Below, piece after piece: positions 25,067 to 43,900 of a stretch of 64,000 nucleotides of DNA. Every line of letters starts with the position of its first letter. Position 1 is the first letter of the stretch. The position numbers and the translations under genes were made by a program. Source of the stretch: Leucosporidium creatinivorum. Taxonomy: Eukaryota > Basidiomycota > Microbotryomycetes > Leucosporidiales > Leucosporidiaceae. The DNA lies in the NCBI GenBank assembly GCA_001600635.1, contig BCKL01000008.1, forward strand, positions 931,317 to 995,316, written 5' to 3'. The notes under the pieces were generated by a model that was given only the letters and a program-made list of their open reading frames with translations, was not told the origin of the DNA and did no database searches.

Positions 25067-25512
25067 GCTGATGTAGCTGGACGAGCCTGCGAGCAATTCG
25101 ACGGGGTCAGTGGAAATCCCGAAGCTCGGCATCCAGAAACAGCGAAGCAACAAACTCGCCTCGCGAGATTCGACTGAGAGGTAGGGGGGGTGCTTAGAGG
25201 CTGTTGGTACTGAAAGAGAGAAAGCGGCTGCTCCTGCTGCCGCTCGCTCCCTGCTGGAAGGTGTTTCGAGGCCGTGAGGCGCGAGCGGAGCAGCGAGCAG
25301 CGAAGGACTTGGCGATGCTAGGGAGTGTGGGTTCGGCGAAGCTGGTGTGGACGGGTTGGGAAGGTCGTAGGGATGTAGTCCTGTGTATCCTTCGCTGCTC
25401 CGGTGCTGAAATGCGACTGTCGAGTTTGGCAGGAGACAAAGCTGCACATCGGCGGTCGAACTCGAGCTCGAGGCGCGAACAAACTTGGAATCCCCCTCAA
25501 CACTCGACTACA
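25067..25512. promoter_or_regulatory. Head-to-head promoter with a 5' UTR intron for the kinase
   Basis: 446 bp between the kinase ATG (25066, minus) and the membrane-protein ATG (25513, plus). On the minus strand a GTTTGT donor (25150-25155), a CACTGAC branch-like site and a GCAG acceptor (25087) define a 69-nt intron upstream of the kinase ATG. The upstream exon stays open in the same frame but without ATG, so it is best read as leader. Confidence 0.55.
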
Positions 25513-26752
25513 ATGGACTCGCTCGGCTGGGAGCATGCACCTCTGGTGCTGTACTTTGTGCTCATTGCAGGTCTGCTGCTGCTCCTCTGGCCATCTTGCG
25601 CGCGCCGACCAACCCCAGCTTCCTCGCTCTTCGTTTCGCTGGCTGGGCTGAGCTTGTGGTACACGTGGTGGTACATGCTGGAGTACTTCGAATGGTCGAA
25701 AGCAGCAGCAGGTGAGTTATGCTTCCGTAGCTGTACCCTGATCACTGATCGCTGATATCTCATCTCCCCCACCTTTGCTCGAGCAGCCGCGCGTGCTGGA
25801 CTGCCCAGCATCACCTCGCAACAATGGCTGAAGGACACCTACCTCTTTGAGGAAGCTTGGCTAATTGTATCTAAGTCGACCGAGGCTTGGTGGTGGTCGG
25901 AACAGCTCTGCGCGTGGACGGCAGGTCCTTTGACGATTCTGTTCGCTGTTGAAGGTGAGTGAAGAGATCTTAGTGCAGTCACAGACGCGTCAGCTAACAA
26001 ATAATCTCCATCGCACAGGCAAGCGACGCGGCATCAAGCACTTGTGGGCTTTCATGTTGCTCGGCCAGGTCGTCGCCGTCTCGGTCGCCCAGAACCTCTT
26101 CTTCGCCGTCCTCGCGCTCGCCCCTCGGTCGACTGTCACATCTACCGCGGCCACACAGAAGGACGAGGTCACCCCCGCCGCCAAAACGGGAGCCAGCTGG
26201 ACCCTCGTCCTCTCGGTCCTCGCCTCCCTCTTCACGGTCGGCCTCTCTCCCAAGACGACCGATGGGCCCTACTTCCTACCTAACCTACTCGTCATGCACG
26301 CCCTTCTCATCCTCCCCCTCGTCCCCTTGCCTACCTACCACTCCTCCCTCTCCCTCGGCCGTCTCTACACCTACACCGCCATCATCGCTCTCCGCCTTCG
26401 CCTTCCCACCTACACCACCCTTTTCCATGGACACGAAATCTCACTCGGCGGCCTTCGTGCATGGCTTCCCCAGCTCTTCCAGCAAGCCTACAGCACCCTC
26501 TTCCAGCACCCGGCTCAGAGCTCCATCGGCTACGACGTGATCTTCGCCAGCCTCACCTTCATCGTCTGGATGGTCTACGAGAACCACAAGATGGGAAGGG
26601 ATCAAGTGGAGTGGGTGTGGGTCGCTGGACTGGCTTCTATGACCCCGCTCGTCGGCGTCGCTGTCTCGTCGGGGCTCTACCTCGGCGCAAGGGAGTTGGA
26701 GCTGGAGAGAGTCGAGGGCAGGCGCATGGTGGAAGAGAAAAAGGTGCAGTAA
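25513..26752 (+). CDS. Polytopic membrane protein of unknown function
   Basis: Exons 25513-25711, 25787-25954, 26019-26752 encode 366 residues with about eight hydrophobic segments, beginning PLVLYFVLIAGLLLLLW and LFVSLAGLSLWYTWWYMLEY, and later LWAFMLLGQVVAVSVAQNLF and YFLPNLLVMHALLILPLVPL. Polar loops are short and the C-terminus is charged (ends EEKKVQ). No signature that I can name is present. It resembles conserved fungal proteins without assigned role, but this is an impression and not a match. It shares its promoter with the histidine kinase. Confidence 0.75.
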
Positions 26753-27056
26753 AGATGAAGATGTACGCTAGCACTCTGGTTGTTCAAGTCAAAATGTGTG
26801 TCGACGGGTTCGGCGGACGGCCCTTCGCAGCGCCGAGGGTGGCGAATTGACCATCAGCGCGTAGCTTGAAGAGGGCGAGCAGTACGAGCGTGAGAAGGGC
26901 TTGCAAATGCGCGCAGAGTGCTATCATCCACCTTCAGGCCTGTGATTCGATGTCACTTACCCCTCACGCCTCAAACGACGCGTCCAAGCTTCCGTTTCTC
27001 TTCCTCCATCACTCTCACCTCGCTGTTCTCGTCGACTCGCTCTCGCCTTCCAAGTA
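26753..27056. other. Intergenic, 304 bp
   Basis: 3' flank of the membrane-protein gene and leader of the first SNF2 gene (C/T-rich from 26985). Nothing else seen. Confidence 0.5.
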
Positions 27057-30867
<3,811 letters not shown>

Positions 30868-31197
30868 GCGTCGAGTAGTCTATGGAAGAGGGCGTTGGCT
30901 GGGTGGGAGTATCTTTAGGCTGTGCTGTTGGTCATTCCATTATCGTTAGAACTCATCGCATCGACGGCAGGGTCCGAAGAGGTGCGCTGAAGAGAGAGCG
31001 AGCGCCGAGTTGAGCGCTGTAGGTGCAGAAGCGAGGTCGGCGCGGAAAGCGGGACCAGAAGTGTAATGATATGTACCAGGCTTCAGATTTCTCGGCTCAA
31101 TTCGCGTTCTTTGCAACGTCTGAGCTCGAAGGCTCCAAACGCGACCAAGCTCCGCTCTCCGCCTTCGCTCTTCACCTCGCCTCAAAGCTTCGACATC
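30868..31197. other. Intergenic between tandem SNF2 genes
   Basis: 330 bp carrying the 3' end of copy 1 and the promoter and leader of copy 2. No gene seen. Confidence 0.5.
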
Positions 31198-34488
<3,291 letters not shown>

Positions 34489-34801
34489 GGAGGGAAGGGA
34501 CGACGATTAGGAAGCCGAGAGCAAGGGGGATCGCCTGTCACGCGGATGAGGAGGGCGGGAGGGAAGGAAGGAGAATCGTCTAGTACTTTCTTGTTGTCGA
34601 TCTATCTATCTTGACTAGCCCTTCGCTTCTCGGTCGCGGAGACAAGACTCTGCTCTGCTCGCTCTCGGTGCTCGGCGCTGGATCGACGGAAGACGAAACG
34701 GATTACTTTACAGCGTGAAATTCGGTCTGAGAGCTTGTACGGGTGGAGAGGGTTGCTAAGTGAGAGAGGCGGGGATACGATAGGTGTGGGAGGGGGATGG
34801 C
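34489..34801. other. Intergenic between convergent genes
   Basis: 313 bp with the 3' ends of SNF2 copy 2 and SLA1. Nothing else seen. Confidence 0.5.
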
Positions 34802-37800
34802 TTAGAACTGCGCGAGCGAAAGACGAGGTCAGCATTCGGCTCGAACGCTGCGCTCGAAGCAAAGTAGGACTCACTTGACGAGGCATGAAGCCGTTCTGCC
34901 CAAACTGCTGCTGCGGCATGCCTGTCGCTTGAGGGTACATCTGATGCTGCTGACCCGGGAAGCCCGTCATCTGAGGCTGCATCTGCTGCTGAGGGAAGCC
35001 AGTCGCTTGAGGTTGAAGACCTTGGAAGGATGCTGTACAAGCCGAGTCAGTGACGTTCTCTCTCAACGAAGACAAACGAGCGATGAAACTTACGCATCCC
35101 CGTCGGCTGAGGCCTTAACGCATCGTATCGTGACGGCTCCTGAGGACCGAGGTTCGAGCCCTTGGTAACGAACGATCCATCCTTCATCGACGAGAAGATG
35201 TTGGTCGGGTCGAACTGAGCCGGCGTGCTCGAGGCGGGAGGAGCGCTCGTCGCTTGGCCGGGAGGGAGAGGGTTGAACTGGACGGGCTGCTGCTGCTGTT
35301 GCTGAGGAGGGGCAGGGCTGAAGCGTTGAGGTGTCTGCTGGTAGCCTTGCTGCTGTTGAGGGAGGTATCCAGTCGCTTGAGGTTGCATGTAGCCCGTCTG
35401 CTGAGGTTGCTGGAAGCCCGTCTGCTGGGGCTGCTGGAAACCAGTTTGCTGAGGTTGCTGGTAGCCGGTGGGTTGGTTCTGGAGGAAGTTGGGGCTTCCA
35501 GTCGGCTGCATGCCCATCGGAGCTGCGAGACCGAAGCCGGTAGGCTCTGCGAACCGAGAAGGAAAACGAGAACGAGCGTCAGCGACAGCGCTTCGGCTAG
35601 GAAGACGAGGCGACTCACGACCCATTATGGGCATGCCGGTGAAGCTTGGCTGCATCTGCGGGACGAATCCCGTCGCCATTGGCATCATCGGGCCCTGGCT
35701 GAAGGCAGGGAAGCCCGTCCTCGTCGGCACAAGCGGGGCCAGCAGTCCCTGGTTGGCGGCGATGGGAGCGACGGGTCCTCGAGGACCATTGTAGGATGCA
35801 CCGGTGGGTTGCGGTGACATCTGGAAGCCCGTAGGCTGCGAAGTAACGGGCGCCGAAGGAGGACGGTTGTTGATGCCGAGCTGGGCGAGAAGGCCATCGT
35901 TGTAGGTGAGAGTTGGTCCGCCTGGTGGGCCTGCTGACCCTGCGCGAGCGGGCTGCTCGGGTGCGGGAGGTGCAGCGGCGGGAGCTGGAGGAGGAGCGGG
36001 AGCGGGAGGAGGAGTAGGAGCGGCGGGTGCGGGAGCTGGGGAGGGAGTAGCAGCCTTGGAAGTCGGCTTGATATCCCAGGCGTCGTCGTCGAAGCCTCCG
36101 AGTTGAGGGATGGTAGAGCTCGACCGCTTGTGAGGGTCGAGGGAGGAGCTGCCGACGCTTTGAGGGGAAGCGACTCGAGGCGTCGGCGTCGATCCACGAC
36201 CCCTAGCGAGCTCCGATCCAGCGCTCGCCAACGCCGCTCCATCGACGGTATCCTGCCTTCCACTCGTCGTCGTGTTCCTCCTTCCTCGGCGCGGCTTGAG
36301 CTCGCCATTCGGCCCCGAGGCGAAGAGGTTCGGCGCCGGCGTCGTCGGCGTGCCATTCTGCAGCGCCTTGGCGAGCACCGCATCGGCAGCAATCTGCGCC
36401 TCGCGATCCGTCTTGTCGGGCGTAGGAGGTGGCCTATGCGCGCCGGGGTGGTACTTCTCGCGAATGTACTTCTTGACGCGAATGATGTCCCCCTCCTTGA
36501 GGCCGAGGGAGCGAAGGTTCGACTCCTCAAGGTCGGGGATGAGCGACTCGTCGAACCCCTCGTTCTCGGCGTTCCGAGCGTAGCGAGTACAGTTGTCCAT
36601 GTCGCAGCCGGCGTTGAGGAAGAAGTCGAACCAGTCGGTGTTGGAGCGGGGCTTGGGCTTGCTGGTAGGTCGTTGAGGCGTAGGAGGCTCGACCTCGACG
36701 GATGGTCGCGAGGAGCGAGACCTCGTACCCTCGCGACGGTCGCCGCCGCCACCGCTGCTGCCGCCGAGCTCGCGCTTGAGGTAGGCCGTATCGTCCGGCG
36801 ACATCTTCTCGACGGGGACCTCGATGATGACGCCGTTGAGCTTGTGTAGGCGAATCTTGTTGTCCTTGAGCCCGAGGAACTCGGCTTCGACCTTGAATTG
36901 GCCGGTACGGTCCTTCCAGGTGCGAACGCGCGAGGTGTCGGGTTCTGCGAGCGGGCAGACGAGTCAGCTACCGTTATCGTCGAACAAACGAGAGACGACT
37001 CACTCCTCACGGACCTCTCCTTCCCACTGCTACTTCTCTCCTTACCCTCCCTCCGACTGCTTCCCTCCCGACTCGCACTCTCGCTCTCTCCACTCCTCTC
37101 CGGCTTATCCTTCGGCCTCCTCGGCGCCAACTGCCTCTCCTCCTCCTCATCCTGCAACTGCTGCACCTCTCCTCTAACAGGGACCGGGATCGGACCCGCC
37201 TTGGGCGCCTGACTCAACCGATTCTGCCTGGCCTCCTCGGCCCTCAACTCCTTCTTCCGAGCAGCCTCGCGCGCTTCCCTGTCACCAGCGACCTTTGCGT
37301 CTCGTTCCCGAGCAGCCTTGGCGTCGGCCTTGAGTTGAGCAGCCAGGGCAGCTTCATCGGCCAATCGCTCTTCTTCGGCCAGTCGAGCGGCTTCCTCGTC
37401 CTCCTCTCCTCCTGCGGCATCGAGCTCGACGTAAGAGGCAGGAACAACTCCCTCCTCCTCGCCTTTGCGGATCTTGGCCCACTCGGGATCGTCCGAAGCG
37501 CCGATGAGGAGGAAGACTCGGTCGCCTTCCGTGAGGGAAAGCTCGTCGTCGCCTGCCGAGTCGAAGTCGTAGAGTGCAGTAGCGTTGGTGGAGGAGCTGG
37601 CGGAAGATGAGCCATTCCGAGCGGGAGCGGGAGGAGCGAGAGGGATGGAGAGGGAGGAAGAGGCGGTGCGGATGGGAGGAGGGGGGATCGCTGCTGCGCC
37701 ACGGATAGGAGGAGGAGGAGGAATGTAGGCGCTTGCTGCTGCTGCTGGGGCGGGAGGAGCCGGGGGAGCAGCTGGAGCAGCTGGGGCGGCGGCGACGGGC

Positions 37801-39220
37801 GAGGGCGCTGAGGTCTCTCCTCGGTCCTCCTCGATTTTGGCGAGGATCTCGTCGAATTCGGACTTGGAGGAGATGACAAAGTGGAGTTCGCCTGCGGTGG
37901 GGAAGGTGAGGTGGAGGTGCTTGGACTTTTCGTGCGTGAGGTCGGTGAGGGTCGAGAGGGGGTATTGCTGGACGGGGGTCTGTCGATGGGAATAGACGAG
38001 GAGGCGAGCAGGGCGGAGAGAGAGCATGTAGGAGAAGATAGTCAGCGAACTTAGCCCTTTCTAGCGAGGCGGGGGCTTCGCAGAGCCCTCCCTTAAGGAC
38101 CTCAGCTCCGGGCTCGTCGGCTCACCTTGTCGGTCTCGCTGGCAAAGAAGACGGCGCCGTTACCAACGCCAAGGGTACCCTTCTTCTTTCTCTTCTTCTT
38201 GTCGAGCTCCTGCAAGGCAATACAGGTCAGCGTCAACCTTGAGCTCGGCGAAGGGGAGAGAGCCACGCACAGTGACGGCCCAAGTCTTGACGTTGCCGGC
38301 CGAGGCGGTGGGAGCTGCAGCACGAGTGGGAGGTGGTGGGATCGAGTCCGAATAGCCCGTCACGACGGGAGCGGGGAGAGGCTGTTGTGTGGTAACGAGG
38401 ATCAGCGGGGCTGCTGAGCGGGGTAAGGGCGACGCATCGACAGCTCACCTGGTCCTCCTCGACGGGAGCAGCAGCAGCAGCAGCATCTCCATCCTGTAAT
38501 GAGAGCTTAGATCAGCGCTGCACCCCGGGCGCTGCCCTGCAGTACTCACCTCGACGTAGCTAGCGGGTACGAATCCCGCTCCTCCGCTGTTGGCCCTTTG
38601 GACGAGGATCCACTCCTCCTCCTCCTCGAGCAACTCCAAATGCTCTCCTTCAGCAATCTCCATCTCCTCATCATTCTCGAGCTGTCCATCCTCGCCCACC
38701 GCGGGCGTATAGTCGTACAAGGCCGTTACGGCGCGCAAGGGGACCGAGGGAGCGAGGTAGGAAGCGGGAACGAGGCCGATTGCTGGAGCGGCGGAGGCGT
38801 CGGTGGTCTTGATTTTGACCTTGTGCCAGCTGTCGAGTACCATGGTGTTCACAGGGTGGTGGAGAGGTGGGAGAGAGCGCGAGGTCAGCACGCACTCAGA
38901 GACGTGGAGAGCCCGTCGGGCGACGCCCTGAGAGACTGGAGCCGTCCCTAGATGATGCTACATCCGAATGCGCTCATGCCGTATCCGTCTGTAGGCGACT
39001 ATCCCCCTTCGAACCAGTCTCACCCCCTCCTTGCAGCCCCAGCCTACGCCCGCTCACTCGCCCGGCCTAAGCGGTCGGTCTTGCCTGCCTTCAAGACTCA
39101 CTCTGGATCGTCATTCTCGAGTACCCAGACGAGCTGGTCCTCTGTAATGCTCAATTCCTCCTCCGTAGTCGCCTCGTAATCGAACTCTGCCCGGGCGAGC
39201 GACAGGTAGCGGGTCGTCAT
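34802..39220 (-). CDS. SLA1: SLA1 endocytic actin-patch adaptor
   Basis: Exons 39102-39220, 38550-38829, 38449-38493, 38271-38381, 38126-38209, 37004-37979, 35619-36944, 35094-35546, 34875-35032, 34802-34807 (1185 residues). Order of domains: SH3-1 (1-60, split by a 272-nt intron), SH3-2 (about 63-130), a Lys-rich linker, SH3-3 (about 348-405, ALYDFDSAGDDELSL), a charged Ala/Glu coiled coil, SHD1 (about 540-600, RTWKDRTGQFKVEAEFLGLK), the SAM-like SHD2 (about 640-705, TDWFDFFLNAGCDMDNCTRY), Pro-rich linkers, and C-terminal QPTG/QQTGF repeats that are Pan1/End3-binding and phosphorylated in yeast. The protein binds NPFxD cargo via SHD1 and clathrin, and regulates Las17/WASP at cortical patches. 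The final exon is six nucleotides (Phe codon plus stop). Confidence 0.95.
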
Positions 39221-39591
39221 GGTCGTGTGGGTCGTTTGGAGAGGGTGCAAAGGCCTGTAGGCCGGCTGATGGATGTACTGAGATGAGAGAGAGCTGTAGT
39301 CGGGTACAAGGAAAGCGGTACTGCTGCAAGCTGAGAGCGACGAACGATTCGAACTGAGGCGGAGGAGGTCAAGGGGAGTCGAGCCGGTCGAAGCGGAGAC
39401 GGCTTGACCTCGAACTACATCTTCGCTCCAATCCAGCCGCCTCAGTATCGACCTACAGCTTTATAGACAGCTCTCAGCTACCGCCCACTCGTCTCTGCTC
39501 TCCTATAGCCTCGCCAAAGCTCCCTCTCTCTTCAACAAACATCGCTTCCGCTTCCAGTCTCGCCTAGCACCCGCTGCTCAGCACCACCACC
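39221..39591. promoter_or_regulatory. Divergent promoter region, SLA1 / SPC19
   Basis: 371 bp between two start codons, C/T-rich toward SPC19. No gene seen. Confidence 0.5.
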
Positions 39592-40471
39592 ATGTCACTA
39601 GGACGCGCTCGTCAATCTGTTTATCCAGCACCACCTGCACCGTCTTACTGGAACACTTTAGACGCGTGCAGCCAGTCGCTTCATTCGAGCTGCAGCAGCG
39701 TGAGTCGCGTCGCTGCTCTCGGGGCTTGCTCTGTGGCAGGGAGAGGCTGACGTCTTCGTGGGATCTACAGCTCAATAGCGCGATTATCACGCTCGACCAA
39801 GGGACGTACGACTTTCCGCGGTTGGCGCAGGTCATCAGCTCGAGGAGGGTGAGTTCGGTCGCGCTTCTGCAGGACCTACAGCCTCGTCTCGCAGTCTCGC
39901 TGACTTGTATTCTCTCCGATCAATCCTCCCGAACACCCGCACTTCGCCTCACTCGAACAGGCCTTCGACACCATCACCGAATCCGAAGTCCTCTCGGCGC
40001 AACGCTCGCTCGCCTCCGAGATGGGACCTCAGATCACCGAGCTCATCGAGAGAGCAGAGAGTGGATTGGAGGGAATGAAGAAGAGGGAGAAGCTGTTGAG
40101 GGCGAAGGTGTGTAGCTATCCTTCGCTTTGAGCTCTCGCACCTCGGCGATCCTCCCTATCCCCTTCGTCCTTCACCTCCTGCTTAACACCCCCTCGACAC
40201 CTCCTCAGCACCTACTCCGTCTCATGTCCCACTTGCTGACCCCTATCTCTCTTCGCAGATCGAGAAACGTCTAGCACCCCCAACATCGCGCCTCACCGCC
40301 GCTCCTCCCGACCTCTCGGCCCTCGAACGGAAGCTCAAACAACTGCAGGGGAGGAAGAATACATTGGGAAGGGAGGTGGATAGGCTGGAGGAGGGACAGA
40401 AGGCTACGGCGGCGGCGGTGAAGGGGAGGGCAGCGGGAGGGGTGGCGAGGGGCGGGAGGGTGGGGAGGTGA
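39592..40471 (+). CDS. SPC19: DASH complex subunit SPC19
   Basis: Exons 39592-39699, 39771-39848, 39961-40107, 40259-40471 encode 181 residues. The Spc19 signature is the early segment SLNSAIITLDQGTYDFPRLAQVISSRR, followed by FDTITESEV and a helical middle region. A C-terminal coiled coil starts at SALERKLKQLQGRKNTL. DASH/Dam1 rings couple kinetochores to microtubule plus ends, and Spc19 is a structural subunit within the heterodecamer. The Gly/Arg-rich tail (AAGGVARGGRVGR) may bind nucleic acid or microtubules, which is inference. Confidence 0.85.
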
Positions 40472-40950
40472 GCGAGAATGAGGGTAGAAGAGGGGAGGGG
40501 CGTGTAAGACTAGGAGAGGGCTGCGACGAAGTTGTTGTGCTTGTTGATTGGGTTGCGAGGCGCAGCGAAGAAGTGGTGAGGAGGGTGCGAAGCTGCGACG
40601 CCTCCGCCGAGCTGAACGCTCGAGTCGATTCGCCTGCGCTTCTGGTCTCGCTGTTTCTCCCTCAACAGGCTATCCAAGCGCAAGGTATACTGGTGTAAGA
40701 GAGAGCTAAGCCTCGGCTGACTCCCTTCGCCGCTCTGCTCTCTCGCTGGCCGTCTAAGCTCGGCTTTAGTCTCTCTCGCGCTCGCCTGTCGCAAGCTCCC
40801 TCGGCATCACGCTGGCTTGTTGCAGATCACTGGTACACCTTGCTATGAGAATTGAGAAGCCTTGAAAGAACGAGAAGGGAGGGGGAGAGAGAGTCGACCC
40901 AAGCCATCGCCTAGGCGAGCACGGCGGGAGGAAGAGGAGGGGTCGGCGGC
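40472..40950. other. Intergenic between convergent genes
   Basis: 479 bp. The stretch 40813-40830 (TGGCTTGTTGCAGATCAC) is repeated exactly at 52281-52298, at the same distance beyond the stop of the second long cysteine-repeat gene, so it marks the left edge of the duplicated segment. Confidence 0.6.
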
Positions 40951-43900
40951 TTAGTAGAGGTAGTCGCAGTTACTTCCGTCGCTGACGCGGGTGCAGGTAT
41001 CCCCGTAGAAGGCAACATCAACGCAGGAAGAGACTGTAGAGTCAGAGAGCAAAGTCAGCCGAGTTCTGCGTGCGCCGAGCATGCTTCGGCGCCAGCGCAG
41101 CGGACACAGTACGAGCGCGCAAGAGAGGGCGCAAAGTGGACGATACTACTTACTACCTTTGTTGAGTGCGGCGCAGGTTCCTTTAAATTGAGCGGCTGTA
41201 GGCCCGTAGTCGTACTCGAGGAGGGTCTGTCGAGGCTCCGTTGCATCCAAACAGAAGCAATTATTTTGGCCCGCGGTATCCTGAAAGCTAGAAGCGGTTC
41301 CTACAGGGAACTGGCTGCAGTAGGACGAGCACTGAGCATGGGAAGGACCAGGTGCACCTGAAGCGAAGTGAGTGCAACATCAGCAAGAGATAGCTCGGCG
41401 ATCAGAGCAAGGAGGCGCACCATATAGGAAGTGGCGGTTGCTGAAGTACCCTGCTGTCTGAGAATACTGCATATGCCCGAGGTACAGGGCGTAGGCCGTT
41501 CCGGGGACACACTGGTGGTTGACGGCGACGTTGGCGGCGGTGCTACAGGTAAGGGCGCCGGTTGAGTCGCAGGTGGCAGCATCTGGGAAGGCAGAGCAGC
41601 TCTTGCAAGTGTTTGTAGCAGCTGAGAAGCGGAGAAAGAGCGTTGATGGTAGAAGAGAGACGTGGTCAGGCTTCGGCGATGGCCTCGGAGGGCTATTCAG
41701 CGGTACTCACAGTCACCATAGGCTTCCGAGGGGCAGATAGAGAGGCATTGTTTGCCGTTGAGGTACCAGCCGCTCTTGCTGTAGGTGATCATCCGCCTGA
41801 GGTCAGCTTCGCGCTCGAGCTCAGATCTCGGTCGCCCTTTCGATGAGGCTCGGTGCTTGTCAAAGTTGCGTGGGAGGGTGCGAAAGAGAAAGAGCGTACC
41901 AAGTAAGAGCACCCGAGTCGTCGCAAGTGGCAGCGTTGCTCGAGCACGCCTGGCAGACGCGCGAAGCTGGTAAAGAGAGGAAGGGTCAGTGCAACTCTGC
42001 ACTCCCTCGCCTCGGCCAGCATTCACAAGTACTCACAGTCGGAGACAAAACCATCTCCACAGCTATCTACGCAAGCGGCCGACTTCAGCAGCTTGGTGTT
42101 GCTGTAGGGAGGAAAGAAGCTGGTCAGTTTGGCTCGGCGATGGGGGTCGACCTCAATGAGGTGAGCGAATGAACTAGGAAGTAGCCTGAGACTTACCAGG
42201 AGAGAGCACCAGTAGAGCTACAAGTAGCGGCATCCGAGTCCTTACAAGACAGGCAAGAGTGCGAAGCATCTGCGCCGAGAAGAGCAGCGGCCAGAAGGGG
42301 GGTCAGCTTCGTCGAGGTCTACAGCATCGGGCATCACAGCGCACCATCAGGGAAGGTAGCACCAGAGCATGTAGATCCGCAGGCGCCGCTTTGGAGGTAG
42401 CCTCTCTTGCTGCGAAGGGGGAACCAGGTGTCAGCGCGGATGTCGGCGAGAGCTCGGCGCTTGTCCCCATCTCAACAAAGAGCCCAGAGGAGGGCAGAAA
42501 CTCACCAAGACGTAGCACCGGAGGCGGTGCAAGTGGCGGCCGACTTGTCTGCGCAAGGAAGGCAGCTCTTGGTGGTGTCTGAGACGAGCGAGGAGGGTCA
42601 GCTCGGCGCGCCGCTTTGTCGCCGGCGAAGGGCGCTCACCATCCGGGTAGAGACCGTCGGAGCACGACGCAGTGCACAGTCCAGATTGGATGTAGAGTCC
42701 GGTCTTGCTATGGACGCGAAAGAAAGCCATCAGCAGCCTTCCCTCTGAGGGCCGCTCTTCCGCCTAAGGAGCTGCCGAGAGAGCGGGGCTCACCAGCTCA
42801 AGGACTCGGTGGAAGAGCATGTAACAGCCGAAGTATCCGTGCAGGGGACACAATTGTGCGATGCATCTGTGTTGTGAGTTGATGGGAGGGGCGACGGGGA
42901 AAAACAGCGAGCAAGGAGCTGATCAGCGAAGCTCGTCCGATGTCGTCGTTCATCTCCAAGCGCTGAGAGGCTACATACCGTCGGCCCTGCTTCCATCAGC
43001 GCAGGTATCCGCGCAAGCTCCCGTTTGGAGGTACTTCTTTGAGCTGTAGATCGGCAGAAGATGGCGTTCGTAAGGCTCGGCGAGCGATTGCCGGAAAGGA
43101 CCGCCGAGACGAACCAAGAAGTGGCGGCCGTGGCGGTGCAAGATGCGGCATCTGGGTCGGTGCATCCGACACATGACCGAGTAGGAGCTAGAGGAGCGAC
43201 GACGGCGTAAGGAGATACAGAACGAGAGGGCGTGTCAGCTTCGGCGATCTTGACAGCTGGTCAACGCGGAAGTAAAAAGACATACTGTCGGCAAAGGTAG
43301 GTCCCCGACAGGATCGCGTGCAGACTCCGCTCTGGAGGTAGTAAGTGTCCTTGCTGTTGAGCAAAGAGAGGCGTCAGCCGAAGCTTTCGGCGCAGGCATA
43401 AATCGGCGCTTGGCGCCGGCCGCTGGTAGACTGAACCAAATGGCAAGCAAAGTCTCACCACGACGTCGACTTATCAGCTGTGCAGGTCCTGGCAGACCGG
43501 TCGGAGCAGGCGCGGCATGCATTGGCTGAGGGGGAGTTGGATCAGCTTTGGCTTCGCCGAAGGAAGAAGGGGCGGACGAACCGGCTTTGTTGTAGAACGT
43601 GGCCTCGGGACAACTTCTGATGCACTTTCCTTGCCAAAGCTTGGTGGCCAGTGAGCTAGTGTGTATATGAAAGGTCAGCGAGCCTCCAGCGCCGAGAGTG
43701 GAGAAGCAGCGCACCAGGCCGTTGCTCCCGATGCTGTACATTTAGTGGCGGAGATATCGATCTTTTTGCAGCTGGTACATCTTCTCGCTCCTTGCACTGT
43801 GCTGGAAAAGCCAGGTGCGGGGCAAGTGGTCACGCAACGCCCGAGAGCGCTTTCGGAGTAGACCCCCGCCGAGTTGACCCTTGCGAGGTAAGAAGGCGAG

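Noticed and set aside
25156-25447. Longer N-terminus for the histidine kinase
   Set aside because: The frame opens with GTG at 25447 and an in-frame TGA lies shortly upstream, with no ATG before 25066. It is treated as leader exon.
41154-41157. GC or GTAGTA donor at the end of exon 18 in the cysteine-repeat genes
   Set aside because: Shifting the border by three bases gives a GTAAGT donor in both copies and the same residues in alignment.
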